NCBI RefSeq assembly: GCF_040529185.1
Contig: NZ_CP159510.1
Span: 2,294,001 to 2,358,000 of the forward strand
Length of the DNA: 64,000 nt
DNA from: Sporolactobacillus sp. Y61
Lineage (GTDB): Bacteria > Bacillota > Bacilli > Bacillales > Sporolactobacillaceae
Direction: 5' to 3'
Shown: piece after piece, positions 27,910 through 37,694 of the stretch
How positions within the stretch are numbered: the stretch's first letter is position 1
Layout of the letters: every line of letters starts with the position of its first letter
Program-made: the position numbers and the translations under genes
The notes under the pieces: model-generated
Database searches by the model: none
What the model saw: the letters and a program-made list of their open reading frames with translations, nothing else
What the model was told of the DNA's origin: nothing

Positions 27910-29235
27910 TTAGAACCAATAACCCCACATCAGGACGACACCGGCATAAACCAGGCCGACCCACAGCATGGGAATAACGAGATAGCCCATAATGTCCTTG
28001 AGCCTTAATTTAGACAGGGCAAGCGCCGGGAGAATCCAAAAGGGCTGAATCAGGTCATTCCAGGCGCATCCGAGCATCACGCTCATGGACGTCTGACTCA
28101 GTGAAGCGTTTAACGCTTTGGCAGCATCAATCATAAATGGGCCCTGAACTACCCAGTGTCCTCCTCCGGAAGGCACGAAAAAATTTATTACAAACGAGCT
28201 GATCAGCCCCCAGAAAGGTAAAGATTCGACTGAAGACAGGTTTACAAACACCATGGCGATTGTGGTCACGAGCCCGGATCCGATCATGATTGCCATGATA
28301 CCGGCATAAAACGGGAACTGAAGAAGGATTCCGGATATTGTTTTAATACCCTGAGAAAGGCTTGAGACGTAACGGGTCGGGGTACCAAGCAGCAGAATAC
28401 CGAGAAAAAGAATAATAAAGTTAACGATGTTAAGATTCAATGCGTTGCCATGGAAAAAGTAGAGGAATATATAGACGAGTCCGGCAATCCCAATAGTATA
28501 AGAAAGCAGATGGCTGTTATTCAGCCGGCTGGCCGGAGTATGTTCTTCCCCACCTGCCTCTACCTGTTTTTTCTCATGCATTGATCGATCAATTTCAATA
28601 ATATCTGCTTTCTTTTTTGGATGCAGAACCGCATTTAATAGAGGCAAAGTGATCAATAAAATGCCGGTTGTAATAAGGATTGGCGGTGCAAAGATGGTGT
28701 CATTGAGTGAAACCAGTCCCATTGCTTTTTCAAGTGGATGACCGGGGGTAGAAATTAACAGTGGGATACTTGCAGAAAGTCCGAGTCCGTAAAACGTGAA
28801 ACCGCTGTAAGCGGCAGCAATAATCAGTGGATAATGAATCCCCTTCACATGCAGTGCCAGCTTCTTTGCAATCACCCCGCCAATAACAAGACCAAACCCC
28901 CAGTTCAGATAACAGCCGATACTCCCGGCCACTGTTGCGATGATCACCGCGGTTTTGGGTGTTTTGATCCGCATCACGATTTTATCCAGAAGCCTGTCGA
29001 CTGCAGGAGCTGACGCCAGAACGTAGCCCATGGCCAGAATAAAAGCCATCTGAGTTGTAAACTCCAGCAGGCTCCAGAATCCACTTCCCCAGTGATTAAT
29101 CATGGAAACCGGGCTCTGCTTTTCAACAACGACAGCCAGCAACATGGTCAGAAGTGTCAGGCCGATTGCAAAGACAAACGGATCCGGCAGGTAACGCTTC
29201 ATCAGTTTTGTAAAAAAACGTGTGGCGTGATCCAC
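27910..29235 (-). CDS. atoE: Short-chain fatty acid transporter, AtoE family
   Basis: A 441-residue transporter with about 11 membrane segments, for short-chain fatty acids such as butyrate or acetoacetate. Family motifs: YLPDPFVFAIGLTLLTMLLA near the N terminus, GWGFGLVIGGV-like LNWGFGLVIGGVIAKKLA, and FVPSGGGHWVVQGPFMIDAA near the C terminus, followed by GCAWNDLIQPFWILPAL. GTG 29235 is chosen over ATG 29253 because GAGAGGTGG lies 6 bases before it. It is the last gene of the scoA-scoB-atoE operon (82 bases after scoB), so uptake and CoA activation are encoded together. Confidence 0.9.
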   Translation of the reverse strand: MDHATRFFTKLMKRYLPDPFVFAIGLTLLTMLLAVVVEKQSPVSMINHWGSGFWSLLEFTTQMAFILAMGYVLASAPAVDRLLDKIVMRIKTPKTAVIIATVAGSIGCYLNWGFGLVIGGVIAKKLALHVKGIHYPLIIAAAYSGFTFYGLGLSASIPLLISTPGHPLEKAMGLVSLNDTIFAPPILITTGILLITLPLLNAVLHPKKKADIIEIDRSMHEKKQVEAGGEEHTPASRLNNSHLLSYTIGIAGLVYIFLYFFHGNALNLNIVNFIILFLGILLLGTPTRYVSSLSQGIKTISGILLQFPFYAGIMAIMIGSGLVTTIAMVFVNLSSVESLPFWGLISSFVINFFVPSGGGHWVVQGPFMIDAAKALNASLSQTSMSVMLGCAWNDLIQPFWILPALALSKLRLKDIMGYLVIPMLWVGLVYAGVVLMWGYWF

Positions 29236-29317
29236 TTTACATCCACCTCTCATAATCAGGTCAGGCGATCACGTCCAATCAACCCGTTGCCAGTGATCGC
29301 CTGATAAATGGTTGAAA

Positions 29318-29971
29318 TCAGCTGTTAGAAAGAAGCCCGGGATCTATCTGAAAGTGTGCCTCGGTCTTCTCTGTGATTTCTTCTACTGTAGATCCAGGTT
29401 GAAGCTCAACCAGTCGCAATCCCTGATCGCTCAAATGAAAGACGGCTAAATCGGTTATCAGGCAGTCAACGACACCTTTTCCGGTCAGTGGAAGGGTGCA
29501 TGTTCTTTTCACTTTTGATTCACCATGTTTATTGACATGATCCATAATCACAACTATTCGTTTCGCTCCCTGGACCAGATCCATCGCCCCGCCCATCCCC
29601 TTAACCATTTTTCCGGGGATCATCCAGTTGGCAAGATCACCCTCTTCTGACACTTCCATACCGCCCAATATAGCCAGGTCGATGTGACCGCCACGAATCA
29701 TGGCAAATGACTCGGAACTGTCGAAATAAGCAGCCCCCTGGATTGCCGTAACGGTTTCTTTTCCGGCATTTATCAAATCGGGATCCACCTTTTCCGGTGC
29801 AGGGTAGGCACCGATACCCAGGAGCCCGTTTTCCGACTGCAGCATCACATGGATATCATCCGGAATCCTGTCGGCAATCAGGGTCGGCATTCCGATCCCG
29901 AGGTTGACATACATCCCGTCCCGCATCTCCTTCAGAGCGCGATCAAGAATGAACTGTCTGTTTACTCGCAT
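29318..29971 (-). CDS. scoB: 3-oxoacid/acetoacetate CoA-transferase subunit B
   Basis: The 217-residue beta subunit of a heterodimeric CoA transferase that moves CoA from a donor acyl-CoA to a short 3-oxo or fatty acid. The catalytic Glu is in [13 protein letters not shown] near residue 45. [15 protein letters not shown] and [23 protein letters not shown] are family blocks. It starts 14 bases after scoA, with AGGAGGGGG upstream, and is followed by atoE. The exact acid (succinate, acetate or butyrate as partner) cannot be read from the sequence. Confidence 0.93.
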   Translation of the reverse strand: MRVNRQFILDRALKEMRDGMYVNLGIGMPTLIADRIPDDIHVMLQSENGLLGIGAYPAPEKVDPDLINAGKETVTAIQGAAYFDSSESFAMIRGGHIDLAILGGMEVSEEGDLANWMIPGKMVKGMGGAMDLVQGAKRIVVIMDHVNKHGESKVKRTCTLPLTGKGVVDCLITDLAVFHLSDQGLRLVELQPGSTVEEITEKTEAHFQIDPGLLSNS

Positions 29972-29985
29972 ATGGCCCCCTCCTA

Positions 29986-30681
29986 TCAGTTTTTAGCAAT
30001 AATCAGTCGCTCGATCCGTTTTTCATAATTCGTTCCCTGATAAACAGACTGGACATAGAGACTCGGCGTGTGGACCAGATCCGGATCAAGTGCACCGGTC
30101 GGCACTAGTTCTTCAACTTCAGCAAATGTGATTTTTCCAGCCTGAGCGGCGATCGGGTTAAAATTGCGGGCTGTTTTTCTGTAAATCAGATTACCGTAAG
30201 GATCCGCTTTCCACGCTTTGATCAGGGCAAAGTCACCGGTAATGGCTTCTTCCATGATATAGGTCTTTCCGTTGAAGACCTTCTCTTCTTTGCCTTCGGC
30301 GATAACCGTGCCAACGCCTGTAGCTGTATAGAATGCCGGAATACCCGCCCCTCCCGCTCTCAGGCGCTCAGCAAGTGTCCCCTGAGGAACCAGCTCAACT
30401 TCGAGTTCGCCGTTGAGAAATTGCTGTTCAAACCGCTTATTCTCCCCTACATAAGAGGCAATCATTTTCCTGATTTGTTTGTTTTCCAGAAGAAGCCCCA
30501 GTCCCCAGTCATCTATGCCGCAATTATTACTGACAACTGTCAGATCTTTCACCCCGCTCTCACGCAAGGCATAGATCATTTTTTCTGGTATGCCGCAAAG
30601 ACCAAAACCACCAACAATCAGCGTTGCACCGTCGTGAATTTGATCAGTCATTGCTTCAACAGACGATAGAACCTTGTTCAT
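29986..30681 (-). CDS. scoA: 3-oxoacid/acetoacetate CoA-transferase subunit A
   Basis: The 231-residue alpha subunit of the transferase. Family blocks: [20 protein letters not shown] at residues 17-36 (the glycine-rich CoA loop), [32 protein letters not shown], and [22 protein letters not shown] 30681 chosen because AGGAGGT stands 7 bases before it; the frame is open further upstream to 30741 but without a site. A cre-like sequence (30756-30769) and a small membrane-peptide frame lie upstream. The operon is on the minus strand. Confidence 0.93.
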   Translation of the reverse strand: MNKVLSSVEAMTDQIHDGATLIVGGFGLCGIPEKMIYALRESGVKDLTVVSNNCGIDDWGLGLLLENKQIRKMIASYVGENKRFEQQFLNGELEVELVPQGTLAERLRAGGAGIPAFYTATGVGTVIAEGKEEKVFNGKTYIMEEAITGDFALIKAWKADPYGNLIYRKTARNFNPIAAQAGKITFAEVEELVPTGALDPDLVHTPSLYVQSVYQGTNYEKRIERLIIAKN

Positions 30682-30796
30682 GACCTCATACCTCCTGTTC
30701 AGATAATGAATATTTGCCGCCGACCGACAGGCTACAGGCACCGCCAGAGGAAAGCAGCAAACGTTTACGTTATATTTCTGAAATCATTCTCCACGA

Positions 30797-30940
30797 TCAT
30801 CGAAGCCCCCTGCCGATGCAGAACGAGGCCAGGCAATGAACCTGGTTCACTTTAATCCATACAGCATGCATCCCGTACAGGACTCCGGCAAATAAACTAA
30901 TCAGCGTCCAGGCTGTTCCAACAATCATGGCTTCAATCAT
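30797..30940 (-). CDS. Possible 47-residue single-pass membrane peptide upstream of scoA
   Basis: ATG 30940 is preceded by AAAGGGAGAG with 6 to 7 bases spacing. The product begins MIEAMIVGTAWTLISLFAGV, one hydrophobic helix of about 20 residues, then a short basic tail with two Cys. It is 115 bases upstream of scoA and on the same strand, so it may be the first gene of that operon. Not recognised; could be spurious, as the frame extends upstream to 31051 without good features. Confidence 0.4.
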   Translation of the reverse strand: MIEAMIVGTAWTLISLFAGVLYGMHAVWIKVNQVHCLASFCIGRGLR

Positions 30941-31051
30941 CGCGTTCTCTCCCTTTACCACCAGTCTGTATGCGTAGGAATGTTCTTCCTGCCTACCGGC
31001 CTGCGGGCAGATGACGGGATGTACAGGATGATACATTGTATTTCCCCGCAA

Positions 31052-31685
31052 AGACGATTATGTAACTATTTTTTGTACTAATTCTATTTTCTTTCTCTAT
31101 ACATTTAGTAAGCCCATTCCGCTTTGAGCGTGAATGGGTGACAGCATTTCTGTAAATGCATGCTGACACTGAAAGGAAACACAGGTGACTCTGTCAGGCA
31201 GGGACAGAACAGCCATCTGACAAGCCTCAGGCAGCCTCTTTCTGGCAAGTGATGCGGCGCGTGGTGTTACAGGACAGGGCCATTCTGAACGAAGGGTATA
31301 CTGCTCGATAGTCAAACAGGAATCTGCGGAGGCGCAGCCTTCTATCCCCTCAGGATATTTTAAGCTGAATGTCTTCACCCATTTTGATCGTGTACGGATC
31401 ATCCATTTGCTGAAAAAGACTGTCAGTTTTATCTGAATGATTTTTCTGCTGAGCGTCACCTGTCCCCCGCTCGTGCGGCCCGGTCACTTTTTCACATCCA
31501 TTGCCTCAAAACCTTCTAAGGAAATGACCTGGCAGCCAGTTAATTTTTTGTAAATAGTGTAACCTCCCTGTTATTCTTCCTTCACGCTCATAAGCTGTAA
31601 CTTTTTCTATGAAAGAAAAGCAGGAAAAAATGTCTAACTTCTCTCCCCTCATTCATAGATTAATAGAGTAGCAGGATATTTCGAT
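31052..31685. other. 630-bp stretch without a confident gene, upstream of spoIIP
   Basis: A 120-codon minus-strand frame (31097-31459) has no ribosome site and an unlikely composition. On the same strand a short frame overlapping it from about 31480 reads HSDKTDSLFQQMDDPYTI but is stopped, which may hint at a decayed small gene. No RNA gene seen. Confidence 0.45.
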
Positions 31686-31702
31686 AACCAGGAGGGACAA
31701 GT

Positions 31703-32785
31703 TTGATAAAATTTCCTACCCCGCAGCCCATTCAACCTTCATCCCAGATTCTTTCACGCTATATCTTCCTGATGGTTCTCACCTACGGACTTGCCATCCT
31801 GATTGTTCTGGGGCATGTAAAAGCAGGATTTATTGAACAAGTGATGCAGAAATCGAACCTTCCGGCAGAAATGCTTCTTCCGGAGACATTAGGTAATGAA
31901 AATGTGATCTATAATCATGCCATAAAAGCAAAAGATCGACCGAAGAATGCGTATCATTTTCTCTTTGAAATGCTGACGGATCTGCGATTCGATGATATGC
32001 GAAGCCTTTTCGGCTCAGAACTTCCTGGATTTACGATTTACAATACGAAAATCTTTGTTGCCGGTGAAGGGATGGATTATACCAGCCTGCCGCAGGACAA
32101 TCCCCCTCCCCCGGAAATCATTCTTGAGACGCCTGAACCTCTTCCGCCCGCGAAACCATCTGAGAAAAATGAAAAATTGAAAAAGACTGTCCTGATTTAT
32201 CATACACATTATTGGGAAGCCTATAAACCTGCAAATAAAGGGAAAGACGCCACTATGGATCCGGGAGTGAGTGTACTTAAGGGCGGTGAGAAAATCAGCC
32301 GGATTCTGGAAGACAATGGCATAGGCTCCGTTCATGACCGGCAAAGAGACTGGAACGCCGGAGATGACGCGTATCAAAAATCACGTATCGCTGTAAAAAA
32401 TGCCTTAAAAAAAGAGCCTTCACTTGATTACCTGATCGATATTCACCGTGATTCCCTTGGTCGATCAAAGACAACCCTGGAGCGGGACGGCGTCTCCTAC
32501 GCCCGGATCAGCTTCATCATTGGTGAAGAAAATCCCAATTATTCAGCAAACCTCTATCTGGCGAAACAATTAAAGAACCGGATAGATAGAAAGCAGCATG
32601 GTCTCGTCAGAGGTATTGTTGGAAAAACGAAATTTGTCGGTAACGGTGTTTATAATCAGGACTTATCAGAGAAGGCGATACTGATCGAACTCGGCGGCGT
32701 GGATAATACCCTTGATGAGGTCGAACGAAGCGCAACAATCTTAGCTGAAGCACTCAGTGATTATATTGATCAGCAGAAAAAATAA
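31703..32785 (+). CDS. spoIIP: Stage II sporulation protein P
   Basis: SpoIIP is an amidase/endopeptidase that, with SpoIID and SpoIIM, dissolves septal peptidoglycan during engulfment of the forespore. The 360-residue product has a membrane anchor at residues about 20-42 (YIFLMVLTYGLAILIVLG), a Pro-rich linker (PPPPEIILETPEPLPPAKP), and the catalytic domain: VLIYHTHYWEAY (zinc His), SLDYLIDIHRDSLGR, and a C-terminal AILIELGGVDNTLDEVERS with the catalytic Glu. Length is close to B. subtilis (401). AGGAGGGAC precedes TTG 31703. Its presence shows a spore former. It stands alone, away from gpr, its neighbour in B. subtilis. Confidence 0.93.
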   Translation: MIKFPTPQPIQPSSQILSRYIFLMVLTYGLAILIVLGHVKAGFIEQVMQKSNLPAEMLLPETLGNENVIYNHAIKAKDRPKNAYHFLFEMLTDLRFDDMRSLFGSELPGFTIYNTKIFVAGEGMDYTSLPQDNPPPPEIILETPEPLPPAKPSEKNEKLKKTVLIYHTHYWEAYKPANKGKDATMDPGVSVLKGGEKISRILEDNGIGSVHDRQRDWNAGDDAYQKSRIAVKNALKKEPSLDYLIDIHRDSLGRSKTTLERDGVSYARISFIIGEENPNYSANLYLAKQLKNRIDRKQHGLVRGIVGKTKFVGNGVYNQDLSEKAILIELGGVDNTLDEVERSATILAEALSDYIDQQKK

Positions 32786-32882
32786 GTTGCATAATTTAGG
32801 ACCTGATATTAATATGTAGTTATAAATCGGTCTGAGGTTCTGCCCTTCGAATCCGAAATGATTTTAAAGGAGACGTGATCGT

Positions 32883-34489
32883 TTGAATTTAAAAGATCTG
32901 ATTGCACCGGAGCGATACAATCTGACGAGCGAAATTGACCAGTACGATTCTGATAAAACAGCCTTGCTCTGGGAGAATGATTCAGGTGAAAAAGAATCGA
33001 TCAGCTACCACGATCTGATTGAACGATCAAAACAATTTGCCCATGCCCTTTCGAAACTTGGCATTGGCAAGGGCGACAAGATCATGGCTGTGGTGCCGAG
33101 AATCATTGATGCCTATGTTATCTATCTTGGTGCCCTGAGGTCCGGAGTTGCCGTTATACCCGGATCGGAAATGCTCCGTTCCGCAGACATCAGTTATCGA
33201 ATCAACCAGGGTGAAGCGAAGGCCATTATTGCCTATTTTGAATACAGCGGGCAGATTGACCAGATTCAGGAGGAAATGCCTACTCTGAAATATAAAATTT
33301 CTGCTGGAGGACAGACAAAAGGATGGCTGTCCATGGATGAACTGATCTGTCACGCCTCATCGGATTTTACGACTGTTCCTACACACCGTGACGACATGGC
33401 CTTTCTGACCTACACATCAGGGACAACGGGGACACCAAAAGGAGTGGTGCATACTCATGCATGGGCATATGCTCATCTGAGAATTGCTCCGTCCCGCTGG
33501 CTTGATGTGCATGCAGGGGACACAGTCTGGGCAACAGCCGGACCAGGCTGGCAGAAATGGGTTTGGAGTCCTTTTCTCTCTGTGCTTGGTAAAGGGGTAA
33601 CCGGATTTATTTATTTCGGACGTTTTCACCCGGAGAAGCAGCTGCAGTTACTGCAGGATTATCAGATTAATGTGCTTTGCTGTACACCAACCGAGTACAG
33701 ACTGATGGCTAAAGTCGACCATCTCGGGGATTATGATCTTTCTCACCTGCGTGCTGCATGTTCAGCCGGCGAAGCCTTGAATCGCGGTGTTATGGATACC
33801 TTCAAACAAACGTTTCATATCCAGCTGAGAGACGGCTACGGACAGACGGAAAGTACATTACTGATCGGAACCATGGTTGACACCGAGATCCGTCCGGGAT
33901 CTATGGGGCAGCCTGTAATCAATGATTTTATTACAGTTGTTGATGAAGACGGCGATCCGGTTCCCAAAGGCGTTATTGGTAATATTGCCGTTCGACGTGA
34001 CTTTCCAGCCCTTTCCAAAGGTTATTATAAACAGCCGGATCTTTATAAATCATCAGTTGTCGGCAATTATTTTCTTACCGGGACCGCGCGGCAAGAGACA
34101 AGGATAATTACTTCTGGTTTCACGGACGGCGCGATGATGTGATTATCAGCTCCGGGTACACCATCGGACCCGTTGAAGTTGAGGATGCCCTGCTGAAGCA
34201 TCCAGCTGTCAAAGACTGCGCGGTCGTCGCAAGCCCCCATCCGGTTCGCGGTAATATTGTAAAAGCTTTTATTATCCTGAAAGAGGGCTTCACGGGTAAT
34301 CGGGAAAGAGTAAAAGAACTTCAGGACTTCGTTAAAAATGAAACGGCGCCCTATAAATATCCGCGGGAAATTGAATTTGTAAAAGACCTGCCGAAGACCG
34401 TTTCCGGAAAAATCAAACGCTCAGCATTGCGTGATCTGGAAATAGAGCGTGCAAAAGAAAAAGGACTGGTTGTTAACGAAACAAGATGA
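32883..34489 (+). pseudogene. Acyl-CoA synthetase (AMP-forming, medium/branched-chain type), single-base frameshift at 34080-34082
   Basis: An ANL-superfamily ligase, acid plus ATP plus CoA to acyl-CoA. The first part (32883-34142) has FLTYTSGTTGTPKGVVHTH (phosphate loop), RDGYGQTESTLLIGTM (motif A5) and ends out of frame. The second part (to 34489) has VIISSGYTIGPVEVEDAL (hinge block) and TVSGKIKRSALRDLE with the catalytic Lys. Adding one G to GGG 34080-34082 joins them as LTGDRAARDKDNYFWFHGRR, the normal A7-A8 sequence. Repaired length is 535 residues, similar to MbcS/YtcI-type synthetases. TTG 32883 has GGAGAC upstream. A strong terminator follows. Confidence 0.9.
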
Positions 34490-34522
34490 AAAAACGCTTC
34501 TCCGGCTGGAGAGGCGTTTTTT
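34490..34522 (+). terminator. Terminator of the acyl-CoA synthetase gene
   Basis: AACGCTTCTCC, loop GGCT, GGAGAGGCGTT, then TTTT. It also lies 3' of ykoC on the other strand. Confidence 0.88.
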
Positions 34523-34565
34523 CATATGAACCAGGCCTTGTGCGTCCCTTCAATGATCAGGCTGC

Positions 34566-35369
34566 TCAATACCCTTCCATCACATCCGTATACGGCGTCA
34601 GGGGCAGCCACTGAGAAAAAAAGAAGCCGGAACCCACTGCGACGACCAAAATGATAGCGAAGATTACATCATACCGGCTCCAGCCGATCTCGTAATAAAA
34701 CGTTCGTTTTCCTTTCAGCGAAAATCTCTTTGCTTCCATCGCCACTGCGGTACGTTGCGCTCTTCGAATAGACTGGACCAGCATAGTCAGTGCATATCTC
34801 TTCATTCTTTCGTAGACTGCCCTGACTCCCTTCTGATTCGTCATTCCCCGGACCTTCATTGCCTGACGGATATGGATAAATTCCTCACCCATCATCGGCA
34901 GCATACGAAAGGCTGCCAGGCAGCCATATGCGTATCGGACAGGCATGCGCAGCTGCTGCATTAACGAATAGAAAAAGCGGACGGGTTCAGTGGTTGAAGC
35001 AAAGATCAGACCAATCATGCTGAATGTAAAAGAACGGAGTCCAAGTAAAACGCCTTTTGTCAGGCTCTCTACACTGATCGATACAAGTCCCCAGCGGAAA
35101 AGCACCTGATTCCCTTCACTGAAAAAGATGATCGCAGAGGCACTGAAGAAGGATACGATAAAAGTAAAAAGAATAAACCAGAAGGAAAATCTGGCTGAAA
35201 ACCCGCCGACACACAGATAAATCACGGTAAAAATCAGGGTGGCCCAGATCATGGTGTTCAGGTTTTGTACAAAAAGATATACAATAAATAGTGAGGCAAT
35301 ACCCGTAAATTTAAGTGCAGGATTAATCTTAAAAAACCATTTGTCCGTGTCCGTCCAGATATGGTCCAT
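34566..35369 (-). CDS. ykoC: ECF transporter membrane (T) component, YkoC-like
   Basis: A 267-residue CbiQ/EcfT-type protein, the coupling membrane subunit of an energy-coupling-factor importer. About five to six hydrophobic segments. Its two coupling helices carry Ala-Arg-Gly type motifs, here seen as AMKVRGMTNQKGVRA and AVAMEAKRFSLKGKRT, which contact the ATPases. ATG 35369 with GGGAGGGAAGGTGA upstream; the start lies 41 bases inside the end of ykoD, so the genes are coupled. The TPP riboswitch upstream of the operon implies a thiamin-related substrate (hydroxymethylpyrimidine in B. subtilis YkoFEDC). Confidence 0.88.
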   Translation of the reverse strand: MDHIWTDTDKWFFKINPALKFTGIASLFIVYLFVQNLNTMIWATLIFTVIYLCVGGFSARFSFWFILFTFIVSFFSASAIIFFSEGNQVLFRWGLVSISVESLTKGVLLGLRSFTFSMIGLIFASTTEPVRFFYSLMQQLRMPVRYAYGCLAAFRMLPMMGEEFIHIRQAMKVRGMTNQKGVRAVYERMKRYALTMLVQSIRRAQRTAVAMEAKRFSLKGKRTFYYEIGWSRYDVIFAIILVVAVGSGFFFSQWLPLTPYTDVMEGY

Positions 35370-36822
35370 CCGCTTCACCTTCCCTCCCCCGTGGTTTATC
35401 GGTCTGCAGCCGGTCGCTGACCAGCCGGCCCTCGTGAATCTCCAGCACACGCGTCGCAAAATGGCGGACGATTTCCATCTCATGGGTGACCATGATAATC
35501 GTTGTACCTGATTCCCTGAGTTTCTGAAAGACATCAAGCAGGGCAAATGTATTTCTGGCATCCTGTCCGAATGTCGGTTCATCCAAAATGACCACTTTTG
35601 GACGCGTGATCAGAGCTGAAGCAACGCTCAGCCGCTTTTTCTGCCCCACAGAGAGCTGAAAGGGATTCTGCCTGCGCTGGTCTGTCAGAGAAAACCGGTC
35701 CAGGGAGTCGTTGACGGATTCTTCTACGACTTCCGGAGGAGTTCCCCTCAGGACCAGACTGAATCCCATCTCATCATCCGTCCGGTCAGTGACAAACTGA
35801 TATTCCGGATTCTGAAAGACGAAGGCAATCTCGTCTTCCGGATGATCCAAATGCCAGCGAACATGGCCGCTGCAGGGTATCAGACCCATTATGCCTTCGA
35901 CCATAGTACTCTTTCCGGCCCCGTTCTCACCAATTATGGCAATCCATTCCCCTTGCCGGATCTTCAATTCTGCAAGAGAAAAAGTCACCGCTTTATTCCG
36001 ATAGACACAAAACTGATCAAGATCGAGAAGCGGATCATGAAACTTGCTTCTGGCGGCATGACCTGACCGTTCTTTTTCATATGACGGCCAGGCTCCCGGG
36101 TACCAGATACCATCGTCATCCAGTTCTTTTTCATGATTCCGAATCATTTCGGATTTCGGTCCATCGGCAATAATTTCTCCGGAAGTATTGAATAAAACGA
36201 CACGGTCAATAAAATCCAGGACGTGATTAATTTTGTGTTCCACAATGATCAGTGTCCTCTTATGACTGACTTCTCTTACCGTTTCCCAGAGCGCTCTTGT
36301 TCCATCCGGATCAAGCAGAGCAGTTGGCTCATCAAGAAACAGGACTTCAGGCTCAAGTGCCAGCACACTTGCGATCGCAAGCCTTTGTTTCATACCCCCT
36401 GACAGGGTTCGGATCAGGCGATGTGAATCGGGAAAAAAGAGTCCGACCATTCTGAGATAATGGTTGATCAGATCCGGCATTTTGCTGCGTTTAATCTGCT
36501 GATTCTCCAGGACGAAAGCGATCTCTTCATCTACATAGGGCATGCAGAACTGTGTCTCCGGGTCCTGGAAGATGAATCCCCAGTTATCCGGAAGGCTTAT
36601 TCTGTCGGTACGCATAGGGAGTTCGACGCTGCCTGGAATCAGACCTGAAAGCACCTGCAGAAGAGTGGATTTCCCACATCCGGAAGGACCAAGGAACAGA
36701 ATTTTTTCACCTTCCTGATAATGAAAAGTAAGATCTTTGAAAGACATTGATTCTTTTTTCGGGAAAGCAAGCCTCAGATTGGTAACTCCCCAGATCCTTT
36801 GCTCATTTTTTGAGGACATCAT
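35329..36822 (-). CDS. ykoD: ECF transporter ATPase with two ABC domains, YkoD-like
   Basis: A 497-residue double ATPase. Domain 1: Walker A LGPSGCGKSTLLQ near residue 42, Q-loop FQDPETQF, signature LSGGMKQR, Walker B VLFLDEPTALLD. Domain 2: Walker A IGENGAGKSTMVEG near residue 308, Q-loop FQNPEYQF, signature LSVGQKKR, Walker B VVILDEPTFGQD. The second signature departs slightly from LSGGQ. Start ATG 36822 (or 36819) has GAAGGAAG upstream and overlaps the end of ykoE by 20 bases. A longer open frame to 36909 only reads the ykoE sequence in another frame. Confidence 0.93.
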   Translation of the reverse strand: MMSSKNEQRIWGVTNLRLAFPKKESMSFKDLTFHYQEGEKILFLGPSGCGKSTLLQVLSGLIPGSVELPMRTDRISLPDNWGFIFQDPETQFCMPYVDEEIAFVLENQQIKRSKMPDLINHYLRMVGLFFPDSHRLIRTLSGGMKQRLAIASVLALEPEVLFLDEPTALLDPDGTRALWETVREVSHKRTLIIVEHKINHVLDFIDRVVLFNTSGEIIADGPKSEMIRNHEKELDDDGIWYPGAWPSYEKERSGHAARSKFHDPLLDLDQFCVYRNKAVTFSLAELKIRQGEWIAIIGENGAGKSTMVEGIMGLIPCSGHVRWHLDHPEDEIAFVFQNPEYQFVTDRTDDEMGFSLVLRGTPPEVVEESVNDSLDRFSLTDQRRQNPFQLSVGQKKRLSVASALITRPKVVILDEPTFGQDARNTFALLDVFQKLRESGTTIIMVTHEMEIVRHFATRVLEIHEGRLVSDRLQTDKPRGREGEADGPYLDGHGQMVF

Positions 36823-37399
36823 AGTCTTCCTTCGAAACAGGACGCAGAATTTGTGTAACACCCGTCTTCTCAAGCGCTTTAACAAGAACGTAAGCAAATC
36901 CACCGGCAATCAATGCGGAACTGATTAAACGGAATATCACATATAGTGTCAGATTCCATCCGGCAAGACCGGTCATATAGCCATAGGCATAATCCAGAAT
37001 AAATGATCCGATGGCAGCAGAAAATCCGGACAGCATAGCAACAGAAAAAGTAAAGCGCCGGTAGAGCCAGAGGGCAAAGATCAGTTCAGAAAAACCTCCC
37101 TGTATCAATCCATAATAAAGATTCTGTATGCCGCCGCTTCCTGCGAAAAGCACTTCGGCAAGCGCTGCTGCTGTTTCAGCCAGTAGAGCAACACCCGGTT
37201 TCCGTATCAAGAGTGCTGCAAAAGGCCCGGCGATATACCAGATACCGTAAATCAGTTGCTCCAGATGCATACCGAATGGCTGAAGTAAATCATAAACCGG
37301 TCCCATGAGTCTGAAGACAAGTCCGAAGGCGAGTGCAACAACAATGGTCACGAGAATATCCGTAAGATTGAGTGCATATTTCTTTTTTTCTGTTTCCAT
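36803..37399 (-). CDS. ykoE: ECF transporter substrate-binding (S) component, YkoE family
   Basis: A 198-residue membrane protein with about six segments: residues 10-32, 45-64, 66-82, 94-112, 120-137 and 150-178. Characteristic: LTDILVTIVVALAFGLVFRL near the N terminus, and GGIQNLYYGLIQGGFSELIFAL. It binds the vitamin precursor and docks on the ykoD/ykoC module. It is the first gene after a TPP riboswitch, consistent with YkoE of B. subtilis, which transports the thiamin pyrimidine precursor. The soluble partner YkoF is not encoded in this window. Confidence 0.88.
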   Translation of the reverse strand: METEKKKYALNLTDILVTIVVALAFGLVFRLMGPVYDLLQPFGMHLEQLIYGIWYIAGPFAALLIRKPGVALLAETAAALAEVLFAGSGGIQNLYYGLIQGGFSELIFALWLYRRFTFSVAMLSGFSAAIGSFILDYAYGYMTGLAGWNLTLYVIFRLISSALIAGGFAYVLVKALEKTGVTQILRPVSKEDYDVLKK

Positions 37400-37448
37400 T
37401 CTGATTTCCCCCTAAAATCATTTGTTGACCAGGGTGTAAATAAAAAAA

Positions 37449-37475
37449 CCGCTTTCCCAGGGAACGGAGAAGCGG
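37449..37475 (-). terminator. Intrinsic terminator of the TPP riboswitch expression platform
   Basis: On the minus strand CCGCTT pairs with AAGCGG around a 15-base loop, followed by TTTTTTT. It lies 24 bases after the aptamer and before ykoE, so TPP would stop transcription. Confidence 0.88.
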
Positions 37476-37499
37476 TATGGCATCCTTCAGCAACATCAG

Positions 37500-37580
37500 C
37501 CACTTCCCTACGCTGGTATTATCCAGATCAGGTCCGAGGGTCAGAGTCAAAGCTCTTCTCAGCAAAAGCACCCCTAGTGT
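37500..37580 (-). promoter_or_regulatory. TPP (THI element) riboswitch
   Basis: The minus strand shows the conserved core: ACTAGGGGTGC, GCTGAGA, ACCCTC, GACCTGATCTGGATAATAC and CAGCGTAGGGAAGTGG. These are the pyrimidine- and pyrophosphate-sensing helices of the thiamin pyrophosphate aptamer. It controls ykoE-ykoD-ykoC together with the downstream terminator. Confidence 0.96.
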
Positions 37581-37694
37581 TCAAATGATTATTTTATTTT
37601 CATAATAAACATACTACAGCTGGGGTAAATGTTCAACAATTTTTAACATAAATCGCTTTCAATAATGACAGATCCGCCAGAATGGAGTGTTTAT

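Noticed and set aside
31097..31459. 120-codon minus-strand frame
   Set aside because: No ribosome site or recognisable domain, with uneven composition; treated as non-coding.
31640..31702. Sigma-E type promoter before spoIIP
   Set aside because: A CATAG-like -10 is present but the -35 element is not convincing.
37646..37664. cre-like sequence between the TPP riboswitch and the exported hypothetical gene
   Set aside because: About 12 of 14 consensus positions only, with a mismatch at a conserved C; not convincing.
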